In this document: positions 8,216 to 16,931 of the stretch, in pieces
Numbering within the stretch: the first letter of the stretch is position 1
Layout: every line of letters begins with the position of its first letter
NCBI RefSeq assembly: GCF_009674725.1
Contig: NZ_WKKH01000002.1
Span: 124,001-188,000, forward strand
Reading direction: 5' to 3'
Length of the DNA stretch: 64,000 nucleotides
Origin: Pedobacter petrophilus
Lineage (GTDB): Bacteria; Bacteroidota; Bacteroidia; Sphingobacteriales; Sphingobacteriaceae
Notes under the pieces: model-generated
Seen by the model: the letters and a program-made list of their open reading frames with translations, nothing else
What the model was told of the DNA's origin: nothing
The model's database searches: none
Translations under genes and position numbers: made by a program

Positions 8216-9442
8216 TTGGAATATTTAAAAGTAATAGCATTCACGCATCATCACATCGACCTGAAATCTTTAGGGAAATTAGTTATTTGTGACCAGAGTT
8301 TAGATGGTAGATTGAAGAATATTCAAAATGAACTTCCCGTTAGCGAAATTTTCTATATCGGTACCTGTAACCGGGTAGAATTCGTTTTTCTTACCAAGGA
8401 GACAACGGATAAAGAATTTGTAACCAGATTTCTTGCCGTTTTAGACATGGGCTTGCCTCCTGAATTTATGGAGCGATTCCTTGATAATGTTACTGTTTAC
8501 GAAAACGAAGAAGCTTTTAATCATCTGTTAAGAACGTCTTGTTCTTTAGAAAGTTTGGTAGTTGGTGAAAAAGAAATTCTTCCTCAAATCCGTAAGGCTT
8601 ATGAAAACTGCCGTGATGCAGGTTTCACAGGTGATTATATGCGAATGATTATGGAGCGTGTGGTTAAAACTGCGAAAGAGGTTTATACCCACACCAATAT
8701 TTCTAAAAATCCTGTTTCTGTGGTTTCATTAGCTTACCGCAAGCTAAAGGAACTAAACGTATCTCCTAATCCACGTGTACTAATCATTGGCGCCGGAGAA
8801 ACCAATCTGAATCTCGCCAAATATCTTAATAAACATAAGTTTTCTAATTTTTCTATATTTAACCGTACGCTATCTAAAGCAGAGTCTCTTGCCGAAGAAC
8901 TTAACGGAAAAGCATATCCTTTGTCTGCTCTGGAGAATTTTAGCGAAGGTTTTGATGTAATTATTACCTGTACGGGTTGTACTGATCCGATCATTACCGA
9001 AGAACTTTATGCCAGATTGCTTAATGGTGATAAGGCAAAAAAGGTAGTGGTAGATCTTGCCATTCCAAATGATGTCGCTCCTGCTGTAATCCACAATAAT
9101 CCTGTATATTATATTGAGGTAGAATCTTTAAAAGAGGTTGCCCGTAAAAATATTCAGGAGCGTTACAATGAATTGGTTCATGCCGAAGATATTATCAGTG
9201 CTAACATTACTGAGTTTTTGATGGTATTGAAACAACGCCGTATTGAGTTAGCGATGCAGGATGTACCACGCAAAATTAAAGAGATTAAAAATACAGCTTT
9301 AAATGGCGTATTTGCTGATGAAATTAGCCAGATGGATGAAGCATCTCGTGAGGTATTGGAACGGGTGATGAATTACATGGAGAAAAAATGCATCAGTGTT
9401 CCAATGGTAATGGCAAAAGAAATTCTGGTTAAACAATCATAG
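8216..9442 (+). CDS. hemA: Glutamyl-tRNA reductase
   Basis: First committed step of C5-pathway heme synthesis: NADPH-dependent reduction of Glu-tRNA to glutamate-1-semialdehyde, which HemL then uses. The 408 residues include the N-terminal catalytic domain with the active-site cysteine in GTCNR (Cys51), the conserved SLVVGEKEI block, an NADP domain starting at VLIIGAGETN, and the C-terminal dimerisation helices. The start is a TTG: it gives the expected N-terminus (EYLKVIAFTHHHI), a stop lies in frame at 8201-8203, and no ATG occurs until well inside the domain. It is the first gene of the heme cluster. Confidence 0.93.
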   Translation: MEYLKVIAFTHHHIDLKSLGKLVICDQSLDGRLKNIQNELPVSEIFYIGTCNRVEFVFLTKETTDKEFVTRFLAVLDMGLPPEFMERFLDNVTVYENEEAFNHLLRTSCSLESLVVGEKEILPQIRKAYENCRDAGFTGDYMRMIMERVVKTAKEVYTHTNISKNPVSVVSLAYRKLKELNVSPNPRVLIIGAGETNLNLAKYLNKHKFSNFSIFNRTLSKAESLAEELNGKAYPLSALENFSEGFDVIITCTGCTDPIITEELYARLLNGDKAKKVVVDLAIPNDVAPAVIHNNPVYYIEVESLKEVARKNIQERYNELVHAEDIISANITEFLMVLKQRRIELAMQDVPRKIKEIKNTALNGVFADEISQMDEASREVLERVMNYMEKKCISVPMVMAKEILVKQS

Positions 9443-9467
9443 ATCAATTCTGGTGTAACTGATAAGT

Positions 9468-9584
9468 TTAACCGCAAAGTTCGCAAAGGTTGGGCGCAAA
9501 GCTCGCCAAGTTAGCAGTTACATCCTATTTCAATTTTGGTTTTAACCGCAAAGTTCGCAAAGGTTAGGCGCAAAGCTCGCCAAG
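9468..9584. repeat. Two direct copies of the CGCAAAG-rich repeat
   Basis: Copies at about 9468-9510 and 9541-9584 share TTTAACCGCAAAGTTCGCAA and the following GCGCAAAGCTCGCCAAG, differing by one base. The same word family recurs at 57531-57662 and 60372-60776. Confidence 0.85.
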
Positions 9585-9827
9585 ACAAAACTTATATTTT
9601 TTTAAACCCATTGATGTATCAATAAATAACCACTTCGTCCTGCGGGCACCCCTGCTTGAAAATAAAGAGGGGAGTTTCAATTCCTGGCATAGTGTTTTAA
9701 AGGCTGTTCTGGTAAACTTTCTATGCGTAGCGGCTATTGCAGTTGTACTCCTTTCCTATTAATCTCCATACTCTGTAACCTCACTGTCTCATTTTTAAAC
9801 AAATCATGGTATAAAGCAAATTTACCT

Positions 9828-9835
9828 TAAATTTG
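9828..9835 (+). promoter_or_regulatory. Probable -7 box (TAAATTTG) for hemC
   Basis: Matches TAnnTTTG and ends 11 bp before the hemC ATG at 9847. The box suggests that hemC is transcribed separately from hemA. Confidence 0.5.
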
Positions 9836-9846
9836 TGGCTCATTAA

Positions 9847-11436
9847 ATGTTTATAGTGAAGAAATTAACCATCGGAACACGCGGTAGCGAACTAGCTTTG
9901 TGGCAGGCTAACCATATTCAAAATGAGTTAGCTGCAATTGGAATTGAGGCGGAAATTAAAATCATCAAAACGCAGGGCGATAAAATCCTGAATTTGAGAT
10001 TGGATAAACTGGAAGGAAAAGGTTTTTTTACCAAAGAACTGGAAGAGGAGCTTTTAGCTGGTACAATTGATTTGGCAGTACATTGCTTAAAGGATTTACC
10101 TACAAATCATCCGGCAGGCTTAACTATTGCTGCAATTCCTCCCCGAGAAGAGGCTACAGAATACTTGCTGATTTTAAAGGATTGTGTTGATGTATCGCAG
10201 AAGCTATCTTTGAAAAAAGGAGCAATGGTGGGTACTTCGTCTAACCGCAGAAAAGCCCAGCTATTGGGCTTGCGTTCTGATTTGGAGATTGAAGATTTAC
10301 GTGGAAACGTGCCAACACGTATCCAGAAACTTAGAGATGAAAATTACGATGCCATTATGTTGGCCAAAGCCGGAATTAAACGTTTAGGATTAGATGTAAG
10401 TGAATTTCATGTCGAGGAATTAGCACCAACAGAATTTGTTCCTGCACCCGCTCAAGGTGCGTTAGCCATTCAGATTAGAGAAAGTGATAGCGAACTTTTT
10501 GAGGCCCTTCAGAAACTTCACGATCCTGAAACTGCAGAACAGGTTGGTGTGGAACGTAAGGTTTTAAATCTTTTTGAAGGTGGTTGTCACATGCCTTTAG
10601 GCTGTTATTGCAAAAAAGAAGATGGTGCTTTCGAAGTATGGACATCAAAAGCAGAAACAGCAGATGATTTTCCAGAGCGTCTTTTTTTACGTTCGGAAAC
10701 GGCTGAAGGTTTAGCAGAAAAGATTGTTGCCAAATATAGTAAGGAAAGAAAGCAACCAGCGAAGGTTTTCATCTCTCGCGAAATCGGTGAACATAGCTAC
10801 TTCCGGAAAGCATTAGAAAGTAAGGGTATTGAAATTGAAGGACGTTCCCTGATCCGAACCTTTCCCATTGTAACGGTGCTAGATCAGTTTATTCTAAAAA
10901 ATATTGACTGGGTTTTCTTTAGTAGCCGAAACAGCGTTGAATATTTCTTTAACCTTAAACCATTATTGCCAAAGAAAACACAATTTGGTGTAGTAGGCAG
11001 AGGTTCGGAAGATGCTTTACGCAAATTTGGCCATTTTGCTGATTTTGTTGGTGAAAGTGGCGATATCACAGAAGTTGCAGAAGATTTTGCAAAACTGGTT
11101 TCTGGTAAGAATATTTTATTTCCAAGAGCCCAGGATTCTCTTCAGTCAATTCAAAAATCTTTGCCGGCCGATGCTAAAATTATCGACCTACCAATTTACG
11201 AAACCGTAATTGAAGAAAACATTGATCAAAGTTATGCGGATGTACTCATCTTTACCAGTCCTTCAAACGTTGATGCCTATTTCGTAGATAATTTGCTTGA
11301 GCCTGGTCAGCAGGTGATTGCTATCGGAAATTCTACGGGTAAAAAGTTTGATGAAATGGGTGTAAAGTACGCTTTGCCGTATTCACCTGATGAAATTGGC
11401 TTGACTGAGGCTGTTTTTGGAATAGAAATTAGATAA
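9847..11436 (+). CDS. hemC: Fused hydroxymethylbilane synthase / uroporphyrinogen-III synthase
   Basis: A 529-residue bifunctional heme enzyme. Residues about 6-300 are HemC: TIGTRGSELALWQA at the start, the substrate-binding VGTSSNRRKAQLL block, and Cys247 in EGGCHMPLG, which anchors the dipyrromethane cofactor. Residues about 305-529 match the low-similarity HemD fold (VFISREIG start, TSPSNVDAYF and AIGNSTGKKF near the end). Together they turn porphobilinogen into uroporphyrinogen III, which HemE uses next. The fusion explains why no separate hemD is seen in the cluster. A GTG at 9856 is an alternative start. Confidence 0.92.
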   Translation: MFIVKKLTIGTRGSELALWQANHIQNELAAIGIEAEIKIIKTQGDKILNLRLDKLEGKGFFTKELEEELLAGTIDLAVHCLKDLPTNHPAGLTIAAIPPREEATEYLLILKDCVDVSQKLSLKKGAMVGTSSNRRKAQLLGLRSDLEIEDLRGNVPTRIQKLRDENYDAIMLAKAGIKRLGLDVSEFHVEELAPTEFVPAPAQGALAIQIRESDSELFEALQKLHDPETAEQVGVERKVLNLFEGGCHMPLGCYCKKEDGAFEVWTSKAETADDFPERLFLRSETAEGLAEKIVAKYSKERKQPAKVFISREIGEHSYFRKALESKGIEIEGRSLIRTFPIVTVLDQFILKNIDWVFFSSRNSVEYFFNLKPLLPKKTQFGVVGRGSEDALRKFGHFADFVGESGDITEVAEDFAKLVSGKNILFPRAQDSLQSIQKSLPADAKIIDLPIYETVIEENIDQSYADVLIFTSPSNVDAYFVDNLLEPGQQVIAIGNSTGKKFDEMGVKYALPYSPDEIGLTEAVFGIEIR

Positions 11437-11538
11437 GGTTAAGGGGCGAAAGGTTTAAGGTAGAGGGTTTGGAAGCATAAAAAAGCTTAAGACTAAAGCT
11501 GAAAGCCCAAAACAAAGAGGAAAGCGAGAAACGAACTT
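11434..11538. repeat. Heptad-periodic tract after hemC (15 units)
   Basis: Beginning exactly at the hemC stop codon, the sequence can be cut into 15 consecutive 7-mers that drift from AAGGTTA-type to AAGCTTA / AGACTAA / AGCTGAA-type words while keeping phase. Confidence 0.75.
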
Positions 11539-11599
11539 TAAACAGTTTAGTTTTCTGACAGGGGGATTTCGATTTGAAATACTAAGCTAAGTTTTTTAA

Positions 11600-11745
11600 A
11601 CCCGATTGAAGTGAAAAGCCTTTTTTTGCAGCAACCTTGAATTTTTAAAAAGCTTGCAACGAAAAGCGGGACTACAGCAACAACAGAACTACTGGAACTG
11701 CTTTTCTATATATGTCATAATGGTTCGTGAGGACACTAACCATGG
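11600..11745. repeat. Dispersed element ending in a TGGTTCGTG hairpin, copy 1
   Basis: About 145 bp resembling 14378-14575. Shared blocks are ATTGAAGTG, GAACGAAA or CAACGAAA followed by GGCAGGGCT or GCGGGACT, ACTTGCTTTT or ACTGCTTTT, and a terminal stem-loop (11721-11742) with arms TGGTTCGTG and CACTAACCA around AGGA; one stem position is mismatched here. It lies between hemC and hemB. Confidence 0.65.
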
Positions 11746-11772
11746 CGCTCATAATAATACAATATTCAAGTC

Positions 11773-11800
11773 GTGATACTTGATACTAAATACTTGATAC
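11773..11800. repeat. Heptad tract (GTGATAC/TTGATAC type) before hemB
   Basis: Four units at 11773, 11780, 11787 and 11794 (GTGATAC, TTGATAC, TAAATAC, TTGATAC). The tract ends 7 bp before the hemB ATG at 11808. Confidence 0.9.
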
Positions 11801-11807
11801 AGAGAAT

Positions 11808-12776
11808 ATGTTACATCGTCCGAGAAGATTGAGGAAGAACCCGTTGGTTAGAGAGATGGTAGCCGAAACCCGACTATCGAAAGATATGTTTGTGTACCCT
11901 TATTTTGTGGTCCCAGGAACGAACGTTATACATCCAATTGATGCCATGCCAGGTGTAAACCATTATTCGGTTGATACTTTGGTTAAGGATGTAGAAGCCG
12001 GACTTAAAAAAGGATTAAATAAAATCATGCTTTTTGGTGTTGGCGATGAAAAATCTGCTGACGCAAAATCCGCTTATCACGATCATTCGTTAGTACCAAC
12101 TGCGGTGCGCGAACTAAAAAAGCAATTTGGTGAGGATTTATATGTTATTACTGATGTTTGCGTGTGTTCTTACACTACTCATGGTCATTGTGGCATCATG
12201 GAGAACGACTATGTTCAAAATGATAAGACGGCTGAAATAATCGCCAAAATGGCATTGACCCACGCTCAGGCTGGCGCGGATATGTTTGCTCCGTCAGATA
12301 TGATGGACGGCAGAATTGAAACGATGCGTAACTTGCTGGATCGTAATGGTTTCGAAAATTCAGCGATTATGAGTCATGCCACTAAATTTGCTTCAGCTTA
12401 TTACGGCCCGTTTAGAGAGGCTGCTGATTGTGCGCCGAGTAAAGGCGATAGAAAGGCTTACCAGATGGATTTTAGAAACCCGCTTGAAGCTTTGCGTGAA
12501 GCCCAGTTAGATGAGCAGGAAGGTGCAGATGTTTTAATGGTGAAACCAGGATTAGCTTACCTTGATATTATTCAACGTTTGAAACAAGACACCAACGTAC
12601 CAATTGCAGTTTATAACGTTTCTGGTGAATATTCGATGGTCAAAGCCGCTGCAGAACGTGGGTGGATTGATGAACAAAAGGTAGTGATGGAAACGATGCA
12701 CGCCTTCGCAAGAGCAGGCGCAAGTATCATCACCACTTACCATATTAAAGATATTTTAAATAATAATTGGATGTAG
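11808..12776 (+). CDS. hemB: Delta-aminolevulinic acid dehydratase (porphobilinogen synthase)
   Basis: Condenses two molecules of 5-aminolevulinate to porphobilinogen. The 322 residues match the usual length. Key residues are visible: the zinc-type cysteines in DVCVCSYTTHGHCGI (Cys118, Cys120, Cys128), the first active-site lysine in SHATKFASAYYGPFR (Lys193) and the Schiff-base lysine in LMVKPGLAYLD (Lys246). The cysteine set marks it as the zinc-dependent rather than the Mg-only form. It lies between hemCD and hemL with repeat-filled gaps on both sides. Confidence 0.96.
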   Translation: MLHRPRRLRKNPLVREMVAETRLSKDMFVYPYFVVPGTNVIHPIDAMPGVNHYSVDTLVKDVEAGLKKGLNKIMLFGVGDEKSADAKSAYHDHSLVPTAVRELKKQFGEDLYVITDVCVCSYTTHGHCGIMENDYVQNDKTAEIIAKMALTHAQAGADMFAPSDMMDGRIETMRNLLDRNGFENSAIMSHATKFASAYYGPFREAADCAPSKGDRKAYQMDFRNPLEALREAQLDEQEGADVLMVKPGLAYLDIIQRLKQDTNVPIAVYNVSGEYSMVKAAAERGWIDEQKVVMETMHAFARAGASIITTYHIKDILNNNWM

Positions 12777-12780
12777 ATAA

Positions 12781-12866
12781 GCTGAAAGCTTAAAGCCGAA
12801 AGACCAAAGCCATTGTTAGCGCTTTACTCTTCGCTTTAAGCTTTAGTCTTTCAGCTTTTAGCTTAA
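12781..12866. repeat. Inverted pair of heptad tracts between hemB and hemL
   Basis: Left arm units from 12781: GCTGAAA, GCTTAAA, GCCGAAA, GACCAAA. Right arm units from 12832: CGCTTTA, AGCTTTA, GTCTTTC, AGCTTTT, AGCTTAA. The arms are near complements (for example AAGCTGAAAG with CTTTCAGCTT) and could fold into a long hairpin that fills the whole gap, ending 5 bp before the hemL ATG. Confidence 0.85.
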
Positions 12867-12871
12867 TAAAA

Positions 12872-14242
12872 ATGTTAGATCAATTAAAGAAAATTTTCTC
12901 AGGCAATGAAGCCGATATTCCGGTCAACACCGGGAGTAAACCTGATATTTCAAGGGCTAAGTCGGCAGAGTTATACGAGAAATCGAAAACATATTTCCCT
13001 GGTGGTGTAAATTCACCGGTAAGGGCATTTAAATCTGTATACGGTACGCCGCTTTTTATTGAAAAGGGCGACGGCTGCTACATCTGGGATGCTGATGGAA
13101 ACCAGTTTATTGATTTTTGTGGAAGCTGGGGCCCGTTAATTTTAGGTCACAATAACCCTAAAATCAGAGAGAAAGTTACCGAAGTGATGCAAAATGGAAT
13201 GAGCTTTGGCGCACCAACAGCTTTGGAAAACGAATTGGCAGAACTGATCATAAAGAACAATCGTTTTGTAGAGAAAATCCGTTTCACAAGTTCAGGCACG
13301 GAAGCCGTAATGTCTGCCATTCGCTTGGCAAGGGGTTTTACAGGAAGAGATAAAATTATCAAGTTTGAAGGCTGCTATCATGGCCATAGTGATTCACTTT
13401 TAGTGAAAGCAGGTTCTGGCTTGGTTACTTTTGGAGAAACTTCTTCTGCAGGAGTTCCAAAATCTTTTGCAGAAGAAACAATTGTAATTCCTTTAAATGA
13501 TACAAACGCCATTGAACAGGCCTTTGCGCAGTTCAAAGATCAGGTAGCTGCAGTAATTATTGAAGGTATCCCGGCGAATAATGGCTTAATTATCCAAGAC
13601 GAAGAGTATGTTAAGTTTTTGCGTAAAATTTGTACAGATAACGGATCATTATTAATTTTTGATGAGGTCATAACCGGTTTTCGCGTAGGCTTTGAAGGTG
13701 CAGCTGCGCATTACGGCATCAAACCTGATATTGTGACTTACGGCAAAATTATTGGCGGTGGTTTGCCTGTTGGTATGTATGGTGCATCTGCAGAAATTAT
13801 GGCACATATTTCACCAGATGGTGGTGTTTACCAGGCCGGTACGTTATCTGGTAATCCGGTAGCCATGGCTGCTGGTATTGCTACCCTCACAGAGTTGAAT
13901 AAATCGAGCTTTTATAAAGATTTAAATGCCAAGGCACAAGGCTTTGTAGAAAGTATTCAGCGCTTTGCAACGGCTCGGAATTATAGATTTAAAGTGTTTT
14001 CAGTTGGTTCTATTTTCTGGTTTGCTTTTACTGATAAAGAAAAAATCCAAACGGCAGATGATATTGATGCAGGCAGCATGGAAAAATTTAAAGTTATGCA
14101 CCGTGAATTATTAAACCGGGGCATTTATCTGGGGCCATCGGGATATGAAGTTGGTTTCGTTTCTGCAGCACACACTAAAGTAGAATTAGAGAAGGCAAAA
14201 CGTGCGATATTCGAGGCATTGGATTTAGTATTTAAGAAGTAG
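12872..14242 (+). CDS. hemL: Glutamate-1-semialdehyde 2,1-aminomutase
   Basis: PLP enzyme making 5-aminolevulinate from the HemA product. It shows the YFPGGVNSPVRAF entry motif (about residues 41-53), the phosphate-binding region SSGTEAVMSA, the FDEVITGFR aspartate motif and the PLP lysine in TYGKIIGGGLPVG (Lys292). At 456 residues it is about 25 longer than the usual 430, because of an N-terminal extension (LDQLKKIFSGNEADIP) before the conserved domain. The extension could be real or the start could lie downstream, but no better ATG is present. Confidence 0.94.
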   Translation: MLDQLKKIFSGNEADIPVNTGSKPDISRAKSAELYEKSKTYFPGGVNSPVRAFKSVYGTPLFIEKGDGCYIWDADGNQFIDFCGSWGPLILGHNNPKIREKVTEVMQNGMSFGAPTALENELAELIIKNNRFVEKIRFTSSGTEAVMSAIRLARGFTGRDKIIKFEGCYHGHSDSLLVKAGSGLVTFGETSSAGVPKSFAEETIVIPLNDTNAIEQAFAQFKDQVAAVIIEGIPANNGLIIQDEEYVKFLRKICTDNGSLLIFDEVITGFRVGFEGAAAHYGIKPDIVTYGKIIGGGLPVGMYGASAEIMAHISPDGGVYQAGTLSGNPVAMAAGIATLTELNKSSFYKDLNAKAQGFVESIQRFATARNYRFKVFSVGSIFWFAFTDKEKIQTADDIDAGSMEKFKVMHRELLNRGIYLGPSGYEVGFVSAAHTKVELEKAKRAIFEALDLVFKK

Positions 14243-14634
14243 GTTTTTTATTACCTTAAGCACCTAAGAAAAATCTCAGCTCAATAACGGTTATAGAACT
14301 TTCATGGGAACTCCCTCCTTATTTTCAAGGAGAGGTTGGGATGGTTTTTACTTAATTGCATTAACCCAGATTTCTTAAACTAAATTGAAGTGGAATACTT
14401 TTGGAAGTGCTGGCGAAAAAGATTGCCACGTCGTTCCTCCTCGCAATAACGACCTATAGAGCGCAACAGAAGCTGAAAAATATTTGAACGAAAGGCAGGG
14501 CTGAAATAACCGGAAAGTAGCGTAACTTGCTTTTTGAATAAAAATTAGGCTGGTTCGTGAGGACACGAACCAGGGCCGAGAAAGTATCTTTGTTGTTAAA
14601 CCCGCGTGAAAATTAAATTATTACAAATAAATCA
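14243..14634. other. Gene-free region between hemL and the two-component genes
   Basis: About 390 bp without a gene. It contains a short inverted element near 14308-14333 (CCCTCCTT ... AAGGAGAGG) and the second copy of the TGGTTCGTG-hairpin element. Confidence 0.6.
14378..14575. repeat. Dispersed element ending in a TGGTTCGTG hairpin, copy 2
   Basis: About 195 bp related to 11600-11745. It ends in a perfect stem-loop at 14551-14572: arms TGGTTCGTG and CACGAACCA around AGGA. Copy 2 carries an internal stretch that copy 1 lacks (around CGTCGTTCCTCCTCGCAATA). Both copies lie on the plus strand in the same orientation between heme genes. Confidence 0.65.
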
Positions 14635-15501
14635 ATGAAGAAATCCATTATCATTTTTTACGCATTACTGCTTTACGCCTTAATTCAGCTTATTTCCTGG
14701 GGTACGCTCGTGGTGCGCCTGCAGCCTAGCAGAATGACAATGATTATGGGCGAAGGTTCAGTGTTTTTATTTCTGCTTTGCATTGGCGGATATTTTCTGC
14801 ATCAATCGCTCAAGCGGGAAGACAAATTAAGAGAGCAGCAACAAAATTTTTTAATGTCGATTACTCACGAATTAAAATCGCCATTGGCAGCTATAAAACT
14901 TTCTATTCAAACTATTGTTAAAAGAGATTTAGATAAAGCTCGTCAGGTTTCTTTGCTAAATAATTCGCTAAAAGATATAGAACGGCTGGATGATTTAGTC
15001 GAAAATATGCTTTTGGCTACAAAGATTGAAAATCGTTCTTATACTTTTCCAAAAGAGGAATTTAACTTTTCTGAATTGGTTTATAAAATTACGGATCGGT
15101 TGCAGGTTCATTCATGTGGTAATGAGCAATTGATAAATGCTCAAATTCAGCCAAATTTGCAGATTATGGGTGACAAGTTTGCCTTATCGTCAGTAGTAAC
15201 AAATTTGATTGAAAACGCAGTGAAATATTCGAGCCCTTGTGATGAGATAAATGTGGTTCTGGATAAGGTTGAAGGCCATTTAAGATTAAGTGTAATTGAT
15301 AAAGGTCCGGGTATTTCAGATGCTGAAAAAATGTTGATATTTGATAAGTTCTACCGCGTTGGTAATGAGAATGTCAGAAAAGCAAAGGGAACGGGTTTAG
15401 GCTTGTTTATTGTGAAAGAGGTTTTACAATACCATGATGCAGATATTACAGTAAAAGACAATTTGCCTCAGGGAAGTATTTTTGAAGTAACATTTAGTTA
15501 A
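14635..15501 (+). CDS. Sensor histidine kinase
   Basis: A 288-residue membrane kinase with two N-terminal hydrophobic segments (about 5-26 and 40-55) and almost no periplasmic loop, so it probably senses the membrane or a cytoplasmic partner. The DHp H-box is SITHELKSPLAAI with His78. The N-box is NLIENAVKYS, and the G-boxes DKGPGIS and GTGLGLFI complete the ATPase domain. The response regulator follows after 8 bp, then a TPR protein. The position between hemL and hemE suggests, but does not show, a link to heme or respiration. Confidence 0.9.
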   Translation: MKKSIIIFYALLLYALIQLISWGTLVVRLQPSRMTMIMGEGSVFLFLLCIGGYFLHQSLKREDKLREQQQNFLMSITHELKSPLAAIKLSIQTIVKRDLDKARQVSLLNNSLKDIERLDDLVENMLLATKIENRSYTFPKEEFNFSELVYKITDRLQVHSCGNEQLINAQIQPNLQIMGDKFALSSVVTNLIENAVKYSSPCDEINVVLDKVEGHLRLSVIDKGPGISDAEKMLIFDKFYRVGNENVRKAKGTGLGLFIVKEVLQYHDADITVKDNLPQGSIFEVTFS

Positions 15502-15509
15502 TCTCAATT

Positions 15510-16214
15510 ATGTCACAAAAATTAAGAATTCTATTGGTAGAAGACGAGGATCACTTGTTAGATGCTATCAAATTAAACCTCGAACTTGAGGGTTATAAAG
15601 TTCACGCCGTTAAGGATGGCAAAACCGCTCTTAAAATTTTTAAAGAAGAACGCTTCAACCTAATTATTTTAGATGTAATGCTTCCGGAAATGGATGGTTT
15701 CCAGGTTTGTGAAACAATCCGTTTGGAAAATGCAGAAGTTCCGATTATGTTTTTGACAGCTAAAAACACTTCTGAAGACCGTGTTTTAGGTTTGAAAAAA
15801 GGAGCTGATGATTATTTAGTTAAGCCATTCAATTTAGAGGAGTTAATTCTTCGTGTTGGTATTCTTGTTAAACGCAGCTTAAAATCTGATGATTTAAAAG
15901 AATTAAATTCTTACAAAATCGGAGATAAAACGATCTATTTCAACTCTTTCGAATTGAAACATGATGATGGTACAATTACGCCGCTTACGAAGAAAGAAAC
16001 CATGTTATTGAAACTCTTAATCGAGCGTAAAAATGATGCTGTTTCACGGGAACAAATTTTAGAGACAGTTTGGAATTATGATGTTTATCCATCAACCAGA
16101 ACGATTGATAATTTTATTTTAACGTTCCGTAAGTACTTCGAGCCAGATCAGAAAAACCCTGTCTATTTCCATTCTATTCGTGGTGTAGGCTATAAATTCA
16201 CTGATATTCATTAA
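15510..16214 (+). CDS. OmpR-family response regulator
   Basis: A 234-residue DNA-binding regulator. The receiver domain has the acidic pair EDED near the start, the phospho-acceptor Asp55 in LIILDVMLPEMDG, a conserved Thr in MFLTAK and Lys in DYLVKPF. The C-terminal winged helix (about 135-232) includes LTKKETMLLKLL and the typical ending HSIRGVGYKF. It is the cognate partner of the upstream kinase and its last base overlaps the next ATG. Confidence 0.93.
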   Translation: MSQKLRILLVEDEDHLLDAIKLNLELEGYKVHAVKDGKTALKIFKEERFNLIILDVMLPEMDGFQVCETIRLENAEVPIMFLTAKNTSEDRVLGLKKGADDYLVKPFNLEELILRVGILVKRSLKSDDLKELNSYKIGDKTIYFNSFELKHDDGTITPLTKKETMLLKLLIERKNDAVSREQILETVWNYDVYPSTRTIDNFILTFRKYFEPDQKNPVYFHSIRGVGYKFTDIH

Positions 16215-16729
16215 TGTATAACAGTCTTGGCCGATATGTGCTGATGGCCGTTTTTTTGCTGGCGGCATTGGTTTGTGTTTATTTTATCCAGTACGAATTG
16301 GCAGCAGTTGCCGGATTTCTTTTTCTATTTGTGATTTGGAGCCACTTCAGGCACAGTTCTGTTTTAATGGCTTCCAAGTATTTTAAGAACAATGATTTTA
16401 CTAAAGCAAGATTAATGCTGGCTGAAGTTCCGAATCCCGAAAGGCTTTCAAAAAACCGGAGGGGATACTACGAATTTATGCAGGGCAATATGGCTTTGAA
16501 AGAGGAAGATTATGATAAAGCTGAATACCACTTTCAGCTGGCGAGTCGTTTTCCGGTAGGAGGTAAAACCCAGAAAGGTTATGTATTGATTCATTTGGCA
16601 AATCTGGCTTTAAGAAAAAAGGATAAGGAAAAAGCAGAGGCTTATACGAATTTGGCAAAAGAACTGGCAGAATCAGCTCGTTCAAAGGAAATTATTACAA
16701 AGATTGAAAAGGAAATAGGCAAATTATAA
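16214..16729 (+). CDS. Small membrane protein with TPR-like repeats
   Basis: A 171-residue protein of unknown function. Two hydrophobic segments (about 8-26 and 30-45) are followed by helical repeats with TPR spacing (YYEFMQGNMALKEEDYDKAE and VLIHLANLALRKKDKEKAE). The start codon overlaps the stop of the response regulator (TAATG), so the two are translationally coupled. It is probably an accessory of the two-component system. A good terminator follows. Confidence 0.75.
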   Translation: MYNSLGRYVLMAVFLLAALVCVYFIQYELAAVAGFLFLFVIWSHFRHSSVLMASKYFKNNDFTKARLMLAEVPNPERLSKNRRGYYEFMQGNMALKEEDYDKAEYHFQLASRFPVGGKTQKGYVLIHLANLALRKKDKEKAEAYTNLAKELAESARSKEIITKIEKEIGKL

Positions 16730-16751
16730 TATTAATATTGTCATTTTGAAT

Positions 16752-16793
16752 AACGAAGACCGGTTTAGGAATAAAAAGGTGCTTCGTTTTTTT
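16752..16793 (+). terminator. Rho-independent terminator after the TPR gene
   Basis: Stem arms AACGAAGACC (16752-16761) and GGTGCTTCGTT (16778-16788) with one mismatch, followed by a run of T. It ends the kinase-regulator-TPR unit, so hemE needs its own promoter. Confidence 0.75.
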
Positions 16794-16847
16794 ATTTATT
16801 TATAGCTTTGCATCGTTAAATATTAGCTCACTCGGCCCTCAATAATT

Positions 16848-16877
16848 CGTCATGCTGAATTTATTTCAGCATCTTAT
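16848..16877. repeat. REP-like GTCA element (GCTGAA ... TTCAGC)
   Basis: CGTCATGCTGAATTTATTTC and the following AGCATCTTAT form a short hairpin. The same design recurs as an inverted pair at 26662-26728. Confidence 0.7.
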
Positions 16878-16931
16878 ATAAAGAGGTTTTGGAATATATC
16901 CGGATAACGAGTGCAACATCAAATATAAATC

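Larger units (their letters stand above)
9443..9846. other. Gene-free region between hemA and hemC
   Basis: About 400 bp with no supportable gene. It holds two copies of the CGCAAAG-type repeat (9468-9584), a fragment around 9630-9675 with a hairpin-like CCCCTGCTTG / AGAGGGG pair that recurs in form near 14308-14333, and the hemC promoter box. A short hydrophobic open frame at about 9640-9760 has no start codon and is not called. Confidence 0.6.

Noticed and set aside
9640..9760. Short hydrophobic open frame after hemA
   Set aside because: It lacks a start codon and begins in a repeat fragment.
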